Shown here: positions 55,750 to 64,000 of the stretch, in pieces
How positions within the stretch are numbered: position 1 is the stretch's first letter
Layout: every line of letters begins with the position of its first letter
Assembly (NCBI RefSeq): GCF_900089455.2
Contig: NZ_LT907988.1
Span: 2,790,001-2,854,000, forward strand
Origin: Orrella dioscoreae
GTDB taxonomy: Bacteria > Pseudomonadota > Gammaproteobacteria > Burkholderiales > Burkholderiaceae_B
Reading direction: 5' to 3'
DNA: 64,000 nucleotides
Made by a program: the position numbers and the translations under genes
The notes under the pieces: model-generated
Told to the model about the DNA's origin: nothing
Databases searched by the model: none
What the model saw: the letters and a program-made list of their open reading frames with translations, nothing else

Positions 55750-56201
55750 TTTGTGAGTTTAGCAGGGGCCAGTACCGGTACCTGGGCCCGCCATGCCGCG
55801 CCAGTATGCATCGCGCCACACCGTCATTGGCACGGGCACGGGCACGCGCCAGGCGCGGCCTTCCTCGATTATCAAAAACTGGCAGTCATTAATCATCTTC
55901 AGATAATCACTGCCGTTTTCCATCAAAACCATCGACATAATCCATCAATCTCCTGGTTCAAACCAGAACCAGAGCTGGCGCGGCTTGCGGGGCAGCCTGT
56001 TCGAGAACGCCCGATCTCCGGAAATAATCGGTCAATACCGCGATTTCCTTGAAATTGTGGAGATAATCTCGCCATACAGTATGCGCACCCGTCATGCCGC
56101 GTGCCGGTTTCCGCTTGCAGCGGGGGCCGACGCCGTGACGGGGAACACTGTTGCCCTTCGCTTCACCTTCGATGCACCCATCCCGGAAGAGGTACGCCGC
56201 C
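55750..56201. other. 452-base divergent intergenic region with an imperfect stem-loop
   Basis: Must carry the promoters of dusA and the chemoreceptor. Contains a 10-base palindrome GTACCGGTAC near 55772-55781 and an AT-rich stretch (about 55865-55960). Within it, AAAACTGGCAGT (55875-55886) pairs with ACTGCCGTTTT (55909-55919) apart from one bulged base, around a 22-base loop. No gene recognised; a small RNA or regulator site is possible but unsupported. Confidence 0.45.
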
Positions 56202-57893
56202 ATGCGAAAGAACCTGCCCGTCACGGACCAGGAATTCGTCCTGCAGGACGACCAGTACCTGATTTCCAAGACCGACCTGAAGGGCCGGATTACGTACTGC
56301 AATCCGGCCTTCCTGGCCATCAGCGGGTTCTCGCGCGAGGAACTGCTGGGCCAGCCGCACAACATCGTGCGCCACCCGGACATGCCGCCCGCGGCCTTCG
56401 CCGACCTGTGGCGCACCCTGCAGGCCCGCAAGCCCTGGCTGGCGGTCGTGAAGAACCGCCACAAGCACGGCGGCTTCTATTGGGTGCTGGCCAATGCCAT
56501 GCCTGTCATCGAGGACGGCGAGGTCACCGGCTATGCGTCCGTGCGCGTCAAGGCCAGCCCCGAGCAGATTGCCGACGCCGAACGGTTCTACGACCAGATC
56601 AATCGCGGCCAGACCGGCGGCTTTACCTTGCGCCACGGCCAGCGCGTGCCTGCCGGCTGGCGGCGCGCGCTGCATGCCCTGGCCTTCCCGCTACGCGGCG
56701 GGCTGCGCCCCGCGCTGCTCCGGCTGGCACTGGCGGCCAGCGCCATGGCGGCGGTGCCCACCTGGCTGGCCGCCAGGCCACAGGAGCCTGCCATGCAGGC
56801 GCTGTACTGGGGCATCTACGCGGTGGCGGCACTGGCGCTCATCGGCACCGCCCTGTCCCTGGCCCGGCGCGTCACGTCGCCCCTGGCCGTCGCCGAGGAA
56901 GTCGCGCGTCAGATCGCCGCGGGCAACCTCGTCAACGAGGTCGACAGCGGTACCGGCGGCGAGATGCGCAAGCTCTATTTCTATCTGGACCTGATGCGCA
57001 AGAGCCTGATCGGGATTTCCTCCGAGGTCATGCACAAGACCTCGGACCATGCCCGCACCATCGGCGACCTGCGCACCAGCAGCCAGAGCCTGGCCGACCG
57101 CACCGACGCGCAATCCAGCTCCCTGCAGGACACCGCGGCCAGCGTGGAGCAGTTGGCCGTGACCGTCACGCGCAATGCCGAGAGCGCGCGCTCGGCCACG
57201 CAGCTCACCCAGGAAAGCCGCGAGGTGGCGGGCCAGGGCAGCGAGATCGTCGGCCGGCTGGTGGCCACCATGCAGGAGCTGGACGACAGTTCACGCAAGA
57301 TCTCCGAGATCGTCACGCTGATCGAGGGCATCGCCTTCCAGACCAACATCCTGGCGCTGAATGCCGCGGTGGAAGCCGCCCGCGCCGGCGAACAGGGCAA
57401 GGGCTTCGCGGTGGTGGCGGGCGAGGTGCGCAGCCTGGCGCAGAAATCCAGCCAGGCGGCCAAGGAGATCAAGGTGCTCATCGACGAGTCGGTCTCGCGC
57501 ATGTCCACCGGCTCGCAACAGGCAGGCCAGGCGGGCCACAGCATGCGCGACATCCTGCAGTCGGTGGAGCGCGTGAGCGGGCTGATGGAGGAAATCTCGC
57601 GGGCGTCCGCCGAGCAGTCGCTGGGCGTCGAGCGCATCAGCGTGGCGGTGAACCGCATGGACGGCATCGGCCAGCAGAACGTCACGCTGGTCGGCGAACT
57701 GGCACGCGCGGCCGAGCACCTGGGCCACGAGTCGGCGTCGCTGATGGAGGCGGTGGGCGTCTTCAAGGTGACGGGAACGCCTCGCGTGGAGACGCCCCGC
57801 GTGGAGACGTCCCGACTGGACACGCCAAGGCCGGTGCCCATGCGCGCCGCGCTGCCCGCCCCGCGCGAGGAATGGGAAGACGAACGTTATTGA
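56202..57893 (+). CDS. Aer-like PAS-domain methyl-accepting chemotaxis protein
   Basis: 563 residues from an ATG with GAAGAGG upstream. PAS domain (about 15-125) with TDLKGRITYCNPAFL and the Aer hallmark HNIVRHPDMP, the region that holds FAD in redox-sensing Aer. Two membrane helices (about 172-225), HAMP, then a cytoplasmic signalling domain whose hairpin tip reads EGIAFQTNILALNAAVEAARAGE. The tail has short repeats RVETPRVETSRLDTPR before DERY; there is no NWETF-type receptor pentapeptide. Predicted aerotaxis or energy taxis. Ends 7 bases inside the convergent regulator gene. Confidence 0.92.
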   Translation: MRKNLPVTDQEFVLQDDQYLISKTDLKGRITYCNPAFLAISGFSREELLGQPHNIVRHPDMPPAAFADLWRTLQARKPWLAVVKNRHKHGGFYWVLANAMPVIEDGEVTGYASVRVKASPEQIADAERFYDQINRGQTGGFTLRHGQRVPAGWRRALHALAFPLRGGLRPALLRLALAASAMAAVPTWLAARPQEPAMQALYWGIYAVAALALIGTALSLARRVTSPLAVAEEVARQIAAGNLVNEVDSGTGGEMRKLYFYLDLMRKSLIGISSEVMHKTSDHARTIGDLRTSSQSLADRTDAQSSSLQDTAASVEQLAVTVTRNAESARSATQLTQESREVAGQGSEIVGRLVATMQELDDSSRKISEIVTLIEGIAFQTNILALNAAVEAARAGEQGKGFAVVAGEVRSLAQKSSQAAKEIKVLIDESVSRMSTGSQQAGQAGHSMRDILQSVERVSGLMEEISRASAEQSLGVERISVAVNRMDGIGQQNVTLVGELARAAEHLGHESASLMEAVGVFKVTGTPRVETPRVETSRLDTPRPVPMRAALPAPREEWEDERY

Positions 57894-58582
57894 TCCCGGG
57901 CGCGGAAGGACGGGCGGCGCGCCCCCGCCTGTCCTCCCGCGCCACGGATGCCTGCCAGCGCAAACGCCAGCAATTGCTCGACCAGCGTCTCGGGCGGCTG
58001 GCGGAACAGGGGCTGCAAGGGCGTATCCAGCTTGCGGTCGACCACCAGCATCAAGAGGCAGGGTGCGGCCACGCCCAGCACGCAGGCCGTCAGGCGCGGA
58101 TCGTCCAACGCCACATCCGCCAGCTCGGCCACGATGCGCGACAGCATGCCGAACTTGGGATGCGAGGCCTCGCACAGGATGTCCGACAGCACCGGCGACG
58201 GCGACAGCACTTCGCGCGCCCAGACCCGCGTGGGCCAGTTGTCGGCATCGACCGTGCTGGTCACCAGGGCATGCAGGAAGCGCCTGAGTTTTTCCTCGGG
58301 TGGCAGCCCGCTTTCCGCCAATTGCGTCAGGAAGTCCATGCTGACCAGGCGCTGGTGCACTTCCTTCAGCACCGCGCGGTACAGGCCCTCGCGCCCGCCG
58401 AAGTGATAATTGACCGCAGCCATGTTGGTGCGCGCGCGTTCGCAGATCGACTTGCTGGTGGTATCGCGAAAGCCGCGTTCGGCGAACGCGCGGCCAGCTG
58501 CCTCCAGGATGCCCGCGCGCGTGGCCTCGCCGTCGGCCCTGCCGGAGCGGTCCTTGCGAGGCGAGCTGGTTCTGGGCGGCAT
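57887..58582 (-). CDS. cecR: TetR-family regulator, CecR (YbiH)-like
   Basis: 231 residues from the ATG at 58582. N-terminal helix-turn-helix: AAGRAFAERGFRDTTSKSICERARTNMAAVNYHFGGREGLY (read in parts) is the TetR signature; the C-terminal ligand domain fits the DUF1956/CecR type. It diverges from a ybhGFSR-type transporter operon, as CecR relatives do in enterobacteria. A perfect palindrome lies in the gap between them and is the likely operator. Confidence 0.88.
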   Translation of the reverse strand: MPPRTSSPRKDRSGRADGEATRAGILEAAGRAFAERGFRDTTSKSICERARTNMAAVNYHFGGREGLYRAVLKEVHQRLVSMDFLTQLAESGLPPEEKLRRFLHALVTSTVDADNWPTRVWAREVLSPSPVLSDILCEASHPKFGMLSRIVAELADVALDDPRLTACVLGVAAPCLLMLVVDRKLDTPLQPLFRQPPETLVEQLLAFALAGIRGAGGQAGARRPSFRARDQ

Positions 58583-58616
58583 GGCGTCTTGCTCTGGAGA
58601 AGAGAGTGGCTTAGCA

Positions 58617-58640
58617 TAATTCAAATTCAGATTTGAATTA
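58617..58640. promoter_or_regulatory. Perfect palindrome, probable CecR operator
   Basis: Arms TAATTCAAAT and ATTTGAATTA are exact inverted repeats around TCAG. It sits 34 bases upstream of the regulator start and 76 bases upstream of the transporter start, so one site could control both. AT-rich in a GC-rich setting. Assignment to CecR is by position. Confidence 0.75.
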
Positions 58641-58716
58641 AATCCTGCGAACCGCACCCCGCTGCCTGGCACTCCGGCCATCCAGCACGTGCCCCCTTAC
58701 GGCAGACGCGCGCCCC

Positions 58717-59748
58717 ATGAAGAAAACCGCCGCCCTTCTCGTCCTGGCCCTGGTCATCGCCGCAGGCGTCTGGTACGCCCTGCGCCCTGCCCCCGACACC
58801 GGCACGCTGACGCTTTATGGCAATGTCGACATCCGCCAGATTTCCCTGGCCTTCGACGGCAGCGACCGCGTGGCGAAGATGAACGTGGAGGAAGGCGACG
58901 CGGTGCGCGCCGGCCAGGTCGTGGCCGAACTCGACACCCGCACGCTGGCCTTGCAGATCCGGCAGGCCGAGGCGCAGGCAGCCGCCAGCGAGCAGGCGGC
59001 GCTGCGGCTCACCAACGGCACCCGGCCCGAGGAAATCGCCCAGGCCCAAGCCCAGGTGGCCTCCGCCCAGGCCGATGCTGACCTGGCCAGCCAGCAACTG
59101 AAGCGCCTGCGCGGCATCGCCAACAGCACGGGCGGGCGCGGCGTCAGCCAGCAGGACGTGGACAATGCCGCCTCGCGCCAGCGCGTGGCGCAGGCGCAGC
59201 TGGAAGACCGCCGCAAATCCCTGGACCTCGCCCGCATCGGACCGCGCCAGGAAGACATCGCCCAGGCCGAGGCCGAACGCGACGCGGCGCGCGCCCAACT
59301 GGCGCTGCTGCGCCATCAGCTGGACCTGGCGCAACTGAAGGCGCCGCGCGACGCCATCGTGCGGGCCCGCCTGCTGGAACCCGGCGACATGGCCTCGCCG
59401 CAACGTCCCGCCTATACGCTGGCCCTGACCGATCCCAAGTGGATCCGCGCCTATGTGAACGAGCCCGAACTCGGCAAGCTGCGCCTGGGCATGACGGCCA
59501 GCGTGCTCACCGACAGCCACCCCGGCGAGCCCGTGGCCGGCCGCGTCGGCTACATCTCGTCGGTGGCCGAGTTCACGCCCAAGAGCGTGCAGACCGAAGA
59601 CCTGCGCACCAGCCTGGTCTATGAAATCCGCGTGCACGTGGACGACCCGCAAGACCGGCTGCGCCTGGGCATGCCCGCCACGTTGCGGCTCGACCTGACG
59701 CAGCAGCCGCGGCAGGACGGCGCCCCCGCCACGAGCCCCGCCCCATGA
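58717..59748 (+). CDS. ybhG: HlyD-family periplasmic adaptor (YbhG-like)
   Basis: 343 residues. N-terminal membrane anchor/signal (5-22), first lipoyl half (LYGNVDIRQISLAFDGSDRVAKMNVEEGDAV), a long Gln/Ala-rich coiled-coil hairpin (about 80-200), the second lipoyl half (LKAPRDAIVRARLLEPGDM) and a beta-barrel domain. Such adaptors bridge an ABC exporter and an outer-membrane channel. Stop overlaps the ATPase gene (ATGA). No TolC-like gene in the window. Confidence 0.9.
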   Translation: MKKTAALLVLALVIAAGVWYALRPAPDTGTLTLYGNVDIRQISLAFDGSDRVAKMNVEEGDAVRAGQVVAELDTRTLALQIRQAEAQAAASEQAALRLTNGTRPEEIAQAQAQVASAQADADLASQQLKRLRGIANSTGGRGVSQQDVDNAASRQRVAQAQLEDRRKSLDLARIGPRQEDIAQAEAERDAARAQLALLRHQLDLAQLKAPRDAIVRARLLEPGDMASPQRPAYTLALTDPKWIRAYVNEPELGKLRLGMTASVLTDSHPGEPVAGRVGYISSVAEFTPKSVQTEDLRTSLVYEIRVHVDDPQDRLRLGMPATLRLDLTQQPRQDGAPATSPAP

Positions 59749-61544
59749 ACCAGGCGCTGGCGATCGACGCCGCCGGCATCGGCAAGCGCTTCGTCGTCAA
59801 GGAGTCTGGCCAGGTCGTGCAGGCGCTGGACGACGTGTCGCTGCAGGTGCCCGCCGGCGCGCTCACTGCGCTGGTCGGCCCTGACGGCGCGGGCAAGACC
59901 ACCTTCCTGCGGCTGGTTGCCGGCCTGATGACACCCCAGCAAGGCACCCTGCGCGTGCTGAACGAGGACGTGATCGCGCAGCCCCAGCGCATCCAGGACC
60001 GCATCAGCTACATGCCGCAGCGCTTCGGCCTCTATGAAGACCTGAGCGTGCAGGAAAACCTGGACCTCTATGCCGACCTGCACGGCGTGCCCGCCGACGT
60101 GCGCCGCGGGCGCTACGACAAGCTGCTGGCGATGACCGACCTGGCGCGCTTCACCAGCCGGCCCGCAGGCAAGTTATCCGGCGGCATGAAGCAGAAACTG
60201 GGGCTGGCCTGCACGCTGGTGCGCTCGCCCGAACTGCTGCTGCTGGACGAGCCCACCGTGGGCGTCGACCCGCTGTCGCGCCGCGAACTGTGGGAGATCG
60301 TCAGCCAGTTGATCGACGAAGAGAATCTGTCGGTCATCGTGGCCACGGCCTACCTGGACGAGGCGGAACGCTGCGCGCGGGTCTATGTGCTGCACGAAGG
60401 CAGGCTGCTGGCCGCGGGCGACCCCGCCGCCATCGCCCGGCACGCCCACGGCCGCTGCTTCGTGGCCACGCCCGCCGACGGCGAGCCCGCCCGCGAACTG
60501 CAGGCCCGCCTGCTGGACGACACCGCCCACATCATCGACGCGGTGCCGCAAGGCGGCGAGGTCCGGCTGATCCGCGGCGATGACACCGCCGCCCTGCCGG
60601 CCTTGCGCGGCGCGGTCTTGCGGCCAGTGCCCGAAAGGCTGGAAGACGGCTTCATGGTGCTGTTGCGCGCCCGCCAGGAAGACGCCGACAGCGGCGCCGT
60701 GGACGATCCGGGCATGCAAGCCGGAGAGGACACGGCCCAGGACGCCCTGCCAACGGACCCGGACGACGAGGCGCTGGCCCTGGACCGCCCCGCCATCGAG
60801 GTTCGCGACCTCGTGCGCAAATTCGGCGATTTCACGGCGGTCGATCGCACCACCTTCTCCGTCAGCCGGGGCGAGATATTCGGCCTGCTCGGCCCGAACG
60901 GCGCGGGCAAGACCACCACCTTCCGCATGCTGTGCGGCCTCTTGCCCGCCAGCGGCGGCCACGCCCAGGTGGCCGGCATGGACTTGCGCACGGCGCGCGC
61001 GCGGGCGCGCCGCCATATCGGCTACGTCTCGCAGAAATTCGCGCTGTACGGCAACCTGACGGCGATGGAAAACCTGCGTTTCTTCGGCGGCGCCTATGGC
61101 CTGCGCGGCAAGCGCCTGGCCCGGCGCATCGACACGGTGCTCACGCAGTTCGGCCTGCATGGCCACGAGAACGCCCCCGCCGGCCAGTTGCCGGGCGGCA
61201 CCAAGCAGCGCCTGGCCATGGCCGTGGGACTGCTGCACGAACCCGACATCCTGTTCCTGGACGAGCCCACCAGCGGCGCCGATCCGCTGGCGCGGCGGCG
61301 CTTCTGGCGCAGCATCACCGCGCTGGCCGACACCGGCACCACCATCGTCATCACCACGCACTTCATGGAAGAAGCGGAATACTGCGACCGCATCGTGATC
61401 CAGGATGCCGGCAAGCTGCTGGCGCTGGGCACGCCCGCAGAGGTCAGGCAGCAGGCCGGCGAAACGCCCGACGCGCGGCTGGACATGGAGCAGGCCTTCA
61501 TCGGCATCGTCGAACAGGGCCGCCGCGCCAGGGAGGCCGCATGA
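59745..61544 (+). CDS. ybhF: Tandem-ATPase ABC transporter subunit (YbhF-like)
   Basis: 599 residues, two nucleotide-binding domains joined by an acidic linker (about 310-345). First: GPDGAGKTT, LSGGMKQK, LLLLDEPTVGVDP. Second: GPNGAGKTT, LPGGTKQR in place of LSGGQ, ILFLDEPTSGADP. A degenerate second signature is also found in enterobacterial YbhF, so it is a family trait. Powers the YbhS/YbhR export channel. Overlaps both neighbours by ATGA. Confidence 0.94.
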   Translation: MNQALAIDAAGIGKRFVVKESGQVVQALDDVSLQVPAGALTALVGPDGAGKTTFLRLVAGLMTPQQGTLRVLNEDVIAQPQRIQDRISYMPQRFGLYEDLSVQENLDLYADLHGVPADVRRGRYDKLLAMTDLARFTSRPAGKLSGGMKQKLGLACTLVRSPELLLLDEPTVGVDPLSRRELWEIVSQLIDEENLSVIVATAYLDEAERCARVYVLHEGRLLAAGDPAAIARHAHGRCFVATPADGEPARELQARLLDDTAHIIDAVPQGGEVRLIRGDDTAALPALRGAVLRPVPERLEDGFMVLLRARQEDADSGAVDDPGMQAGEDTAQDALPTDPDDEALALDRPAIEVRDLVRKFGDFTAVDRTTFSVSRGEIFGLLGPNGAGKTTTFRMLCGLLPASGGHAQVAGMDLRTARARARRHIGYVSQKFALYGNLTAMENLRFFGGAYGLRGKRLARRIDTVLTQFGLHGHENAPAGQLPGGTKQRLAMAVGLLHEPDILFLDEPTSGADPLARRRFWRSITALADTGTTIVITTHFMEEAEYCDRIVIQDAGKLLALGTPAEVRQQAGETPDARLDMEQAFIGIVEQGRRAREAA

Positions 61545-62695
61545 GCGCCGCCCCCCATGCCGGCGACAATGCCGCACGCGGCTTCTGGCGACGCCTGGTC
61601 TCGCTGACGCGCAAGGAGTTCCGGCAACTGCTGCGCGACCGCAGCAACCTGCTCATCGGCATCGGCCTGCCCATCGTGCTCATCCTGATCTTCGGCTACG
61701 GGCTGTCGCTGGACGTGAAGCGCGCGGACCTCGCCGTGGCGATGGAGGACGTCTCGCCCGATGCGCGCGACGTGGTCTCGGGCCTGCAAGGCTCAAGCTA
61801 TCTGCGCGTGCTGCCCGCCCGCTCACTGGCGCAAGCCAAGGCCATGATGGACCGGCACGAGGTGGATGCGCTGGTGCACGTGCCCAGCGATTTCTCGCGC
61901 CGCCTGGCGGCGGGCGACGCGCAACTGCAGGTGCTGACGCAGGGCGGCGACCCCAGCCGCGCGCTCGTCATCCAGGGCTATGTGGACGGCGCCGTCGGCG
62001 CCTGGGCCCTGCAACGGGCCGACCGCGAAGGCAGCGCCGCCACGCAGGACGGCGTCCAGGTGGTGGACCGCCTGTGGTTCAACAGCGCCAACAACAGCAC
62101 CTGGTATCTGGTGCCCGGCCTCATCGTGCTCATCATGACGCTGGTGGGCACCTTCCTGACCGCCCTGGTCATGGCGCGCGAATGGGAGCGCGGCACGCTG
62201 GAGTCCCTGTTCGTCACGCCCGTGCACCCGGTCGAGATCCTGGTCGCCAAGATCATCCCCTATTTCTGCGTGGGCCTGCTGGGCCTGGCGCTGTGCCTGG
62301 TGGCGGCCCGGCTGCTCTTCGGCGTGCCGCTGCACGGCTCGCTGGGCGTGCTGCTGGTGGCCTCGATGCTCTACATGTTCGTCTCGCTGGGCATCGGCCT
62401 GCTGATCTCGGCCTTCACCAAGAACCAGTTCCTGGCCAGCCAGATCGCCATCCTGGCGAGCTTCCTGCCGGCCATGATGCTGTCGGGTTTCGTCTTCGAC
62501 CTGCGCAACGTGCCCGCGGCGGTGCGCATCATCGGCCACATGCTGCCCGCCACCTATTTCATGGAGCTGGCCAAGTCGCTGTTCCTGGCCGGCAACCAGT
62601 GGGGGCTGATCGCGCGCAACTGCGCCATCCTGGCCGCCTATGCCGTCTGCCTGCTGGGCGCCGCGCGCCTGGCCACCCGCAAGAAACTGGATTGA
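61541..62695 (+). CDS. ybhS: ABC-2 type permease (YbhS-like)
   Basis: 384 residues. N-terminal helix (RKEFRQLLRDRSNLLIGIGLPIVLILIFGYG), a large extracytoplasmic domain (about 55-185), then five helices in the C-terminal half (PGLIVLIMTLVGTFLTALVMAREWERGT, FLPAMMLSGFVFDLRNVP). Forms the export pore with YbhR, driven by YbhF. Starts in the ybhF stop codon. Confidence 0.93.
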   Translation: MSAAPHAGDNAARGFWRRLVSLTRKEFRQLLRDRSNLLIGIGLPIVLILIFGYGLSLDVKRADLAVAMEDVSPDARDVVSGLQGSSYLRVLPARSLAQAKAMMDRHEVDALVHVPSDFSRRLAAGDAQLQVLTQGGDPSRALVIQGYVDGAVGAWALQRADREGSAATQDGVQVVDRLWFNSANNSTWYLVPGLIVLIMTLVGTFLTALVMAREWERGTLESLFVTPVHPVEILVAKIIPYFCVGLLGLALCLVAARLLFGVPLHGSLGVLLVASMLYMFVSLGIGLLISAFTKNQFLASQIAILASFLPAMMLSGFVFDLRNVPAAVRIIGHMLPATYFMELAKSLFLAGNQWGLIARNCAILAAYAVCLLGAARLATRKKLD

Positions 62696-62710
62696 GACCC
62701 GGACCGAGCC

Positions 62711-63829
62711 ATGCGTGCCTTCTTCGCTTTCCTCCAGCACCTGGGCAATCTCTGCCACAAGGAATTCCTGGCCATCTTCAAGGACCCGTCCAGCCGCGTG
62801 GTGCTGGTGATTCCGCCCATCCTGCAGGCCCTGCTGTTCGGCTATGGCGCCACCTATGACCTCACCAACGTGCCCTATGCCGTGCTGGACCAGAGCCGCG
62901 GCGCCTATTCCACCGAGCTCATGGCGCGGCTGGACGGCACCGGCGTCTTCCACCGCGTCGCCACCCTGCAGAGCAGCAGGCAGATCGCCGAGCCCGTCGA
63001 CGCCGGCGACGCGCTGCTGGTCATCCATATCCCGCCCGACTTCGAACGCAAGCTGACGAGCGGCGAGCCCGCGCCGCTGCAGATCATCCTGGACGGCCGC
63101 AACTCCACCACCGCGGGCGCCGCGGCCGGACAGATCCGCACCATCGTCGACGACTTCAACCGCCGCCACGGCATGGGCACGCAATTGCCGGTGAGCGTGA
63201 CGGCGCGCGCCTGGCACAACCCCAACCTGGAGACGCGCTGGAACATCGTGCCGGGACTCATTGCCTCGCTCAGCATGATGCAGACCATGATGCTGGCGGC
63301 GCTGGCCGTGGCGCGCGAACGCGAGCAAGGCACCTTCGACCAGTTGCTGGTCACGCCCTATACCCCGATGATGATCCTGGCGGGCAAGGCCCTGCCGGCC
63401 ATCGCTATCGGTCTGTTGCAGTCCTCGCTCATCCTGGCGATTGCGCTGTACTGGTTCGCGATACCGCTATCAGGCAACCTGCTGGTGCTGTATGCGGGGC
63501 TGACCCTCTTCACCATTGCGGTGGTGGGCATCGGCCTGTCGGTATCGGCACTGTCGGCCAACATGCAGCAGGCCATGCTCTACACCTTCGTGCTGCTGAT
63601 GCCGCTGGTCCTGCTGTCGGGCCTGGCCACGCCCGTGCGGAACATGCCGGAGGCGTTGCAGATCGCGACCTACGTGAATCCGCTGCGCTTCGCCATCGAC
63701 CTGGTGCGGCGGGTCTATCTTGAAGGCGCCTCGTGGTCGCTGGTGTGGCCGGACTTCATTCCGTTCATCGGGATTGCCGCCGTGACGCTGCCGCTGGCAG
63801 CCTGGCTGTTCCGGCACAAGCTGGCCTGA
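62711..63829 (+). CDS. ybhR: ABC-2 type permease (YbhR-like)
   Basis: 372 residues, the same plan as YbhS: CHKEFLAIFKDPSSRVVLVIPPILQALLFGYG at the N-terminus, an external domain, then REREQGTFDQLLVTPY and five C-terminal helices ending PLAAWLFRHKLA. Second half of the heterodimeric pore; follows ybhS by 15 bases. Enterobacterial YbhGFSR has been linked to drug and cation efflux. Confidence 0.93.
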   Translation: MRAFFAFLQHLGNLCHKEFLAIFKDPSSRVVLVIPPILQALLFGYGATYDLTNVPYAVLDQSRGAYSTELMARLDGTGVFHRVATLQSSRQIAEPVDAGDALLVIHIPPDFERKLTSGEPAPLQIILDGRNSTTAGAAAGQIRTIVDDFNRRHGMGTQLPVSVTARAWHNPNLETRWNIVPGLIASLSMMQTMMLAALAVAREREQGTFDQLLVTPYTPMMILAGKALPAIAIGLLQSSLILAIALYWFAIPLSGNLLVLYAGLTLFTIAVVGIGLSVSALSANMQQAMLYTFVLLMPLVLLSGLATPVRNMPEALQIATYVNPLRFAIDLVRRVYLEGASWSLVWPDFIPFIGIAAVTLPLAAWLFRHKLA

Positions 63830-63836
63830 TGCCCGC

Positions 63837-63855
63837 GCCGGCGCGCCGCGCCGGC
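63837..63855. terminator. GC-rich hairpin between convergent genes, possible terminator
   Basis: GCCGGCGC (63837-63844) pairs with GCGCCGGC (63848-63855) around a 3-base loop, just after the ybhR stop and before the convergent end of the next gene. There is no T-tract, so intrinsic termination is doubtful. Confidence 0.3.
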
Positions 63856-63871
63856 TGCATGCCGCCCGGGT

Positions 63872-64000
63872 TCAGGCCCAGGCGGACGCGCGCGTGCGCA
63901 AGGCCAGCACCTTCAGCACCGTGGTGCCCAGCACCGACTTCACCACGCCGCCCAGCAGGAACGGCAGGATGCCATGCAGCCAGGCTTTCGTGGGGCCGAT
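63872..64000 (-). CDS. C-terminal end of a possible BioY-type biotin transporter, cut by the window edge
   Basis: Only the last 42 residues are visible: a hydrophobic segment with AWLHGILPFLLGGVVKSVLG followed by a basic tail ending SAWA. BioY S-components end in a helix with a G(V/I)LPFLPGDLxK pattern, which this resembles, with LGG where LPGD is usual. Too short for a firm call. Confidence 0.35.
   Translation of the reverse strand: MGPTKAWLHGILPFLLGGVVKSVLGTTVLKVLALRTRASAWA

Noticed and set aside
61180-61215. Broken second ATPase signature (LPGGTKQR) in the YbhF-like protein as a sign of decay
   Set aside because: Enterobacterial YbhF has a similarly altered signature, so this is a family trait rather than a lesion.
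1-64000. CRISPR arrays, rRNA or tRNA genes
   Set aside because: No regularly spaced repeats and no rRNA or tRNA-like stretches noticed on either strand; a covariance-model scan would be decisive for tRNAs.

Overview
The window is high-GC (roughly two thirds G+C by eye), gene-dense DNA that looks chromosomal. Gene families, synteny and codon bias fit a betaproteobacterium of the order Burkholderiales, most likely Alcaligenaceae (an Achromobacter or environmental Bordetella relative). That assignment is inference from gene content. I see no rRNA or tRNA gene, no CRISPR array and no complete insertion sequence.

Region 1 (1-17954) is an exopolysaccharide (EPS)/capsule locus: a Wzy/O-antigen-ligase-type membrane protein cut by the window edge, a secreted glycoside hydrolase, a family 2 glycosyltransferase, a reverse-strand block (SGNH esterase, GMC oxidoreductase, NAD-dependent epimerase, acyltransferase-3), an asparagine-synthetase-like amidotransferase, a Wza-type export protein, a WecG/TagA glycosyltransferase, an outer-membrane beta-barrel protein, a WcaJ-type initiating sugar-phosphate transferase, and ManC for GDP-mannose.

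Region 2 (about 18117-37672) is one long forward-strand cellulose operon behind a recognisable sigma70-like promoter: bcsD, a proline-rich bcsP/bcsO-like gene, bcsQ, bcsA, two tandem bcsB genes, bcsZ and bcsC. It continues into a Wss/Alg-type acetylation module: two tandem wssF-like SGNH genes, then wssG (AlgF-like), wssH (AlgI-like MBOAT) and wssI (AlgJ/X-like). The product is probably O-acetylated cellulose. The two tandem duplications and the joining of a BcsD-type operon to the Wss acetylation genes are the most distinctive features here.

Region 3 (about 37673-41010) looks inserted: visibly lower GC, with one large gene for a superfamily 1 DNA2/UPF1-like helicase carrying a C-terminal DUF2726-type nuclease domain. 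It is a candidate anti-phage or nucleic-acid-processing gene. A strong bidirectional hairpin at 41023-41052 closes it.

Region 4 (41076-50795) mixes core genes (M48 lipoprotein protease, chorismate synthase aroC) with a cluster of cyclic-di-GMP genes: an EAL phosphodiesterase with a dead GGDEF domain, a small exported molybdopterin-fold protein paired with an active GGEEF diguanylate cyclase, and a LapD-like receptor with both catalytic domains degenerate, followed by a histidine kinase whose 3' end overlaps a convergent OmpR-type regulator. BcsA carries an intact PilZ domain, so these genes could tune cellulose output.

Region 5 (50979-64000) holds housekeeping genes (selO, a DUF2069 gene, a yihY/brkB gene, a CBS-domain gene, dusA), an Aer-like PAS chemoreceptor, and a cecR-ybhGFSR drug-efflux locus with a perfect 10-bp-arm palindrome between the divergent regulator and transporter genes. 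The end of a possible bioY gene lies at the right edge.
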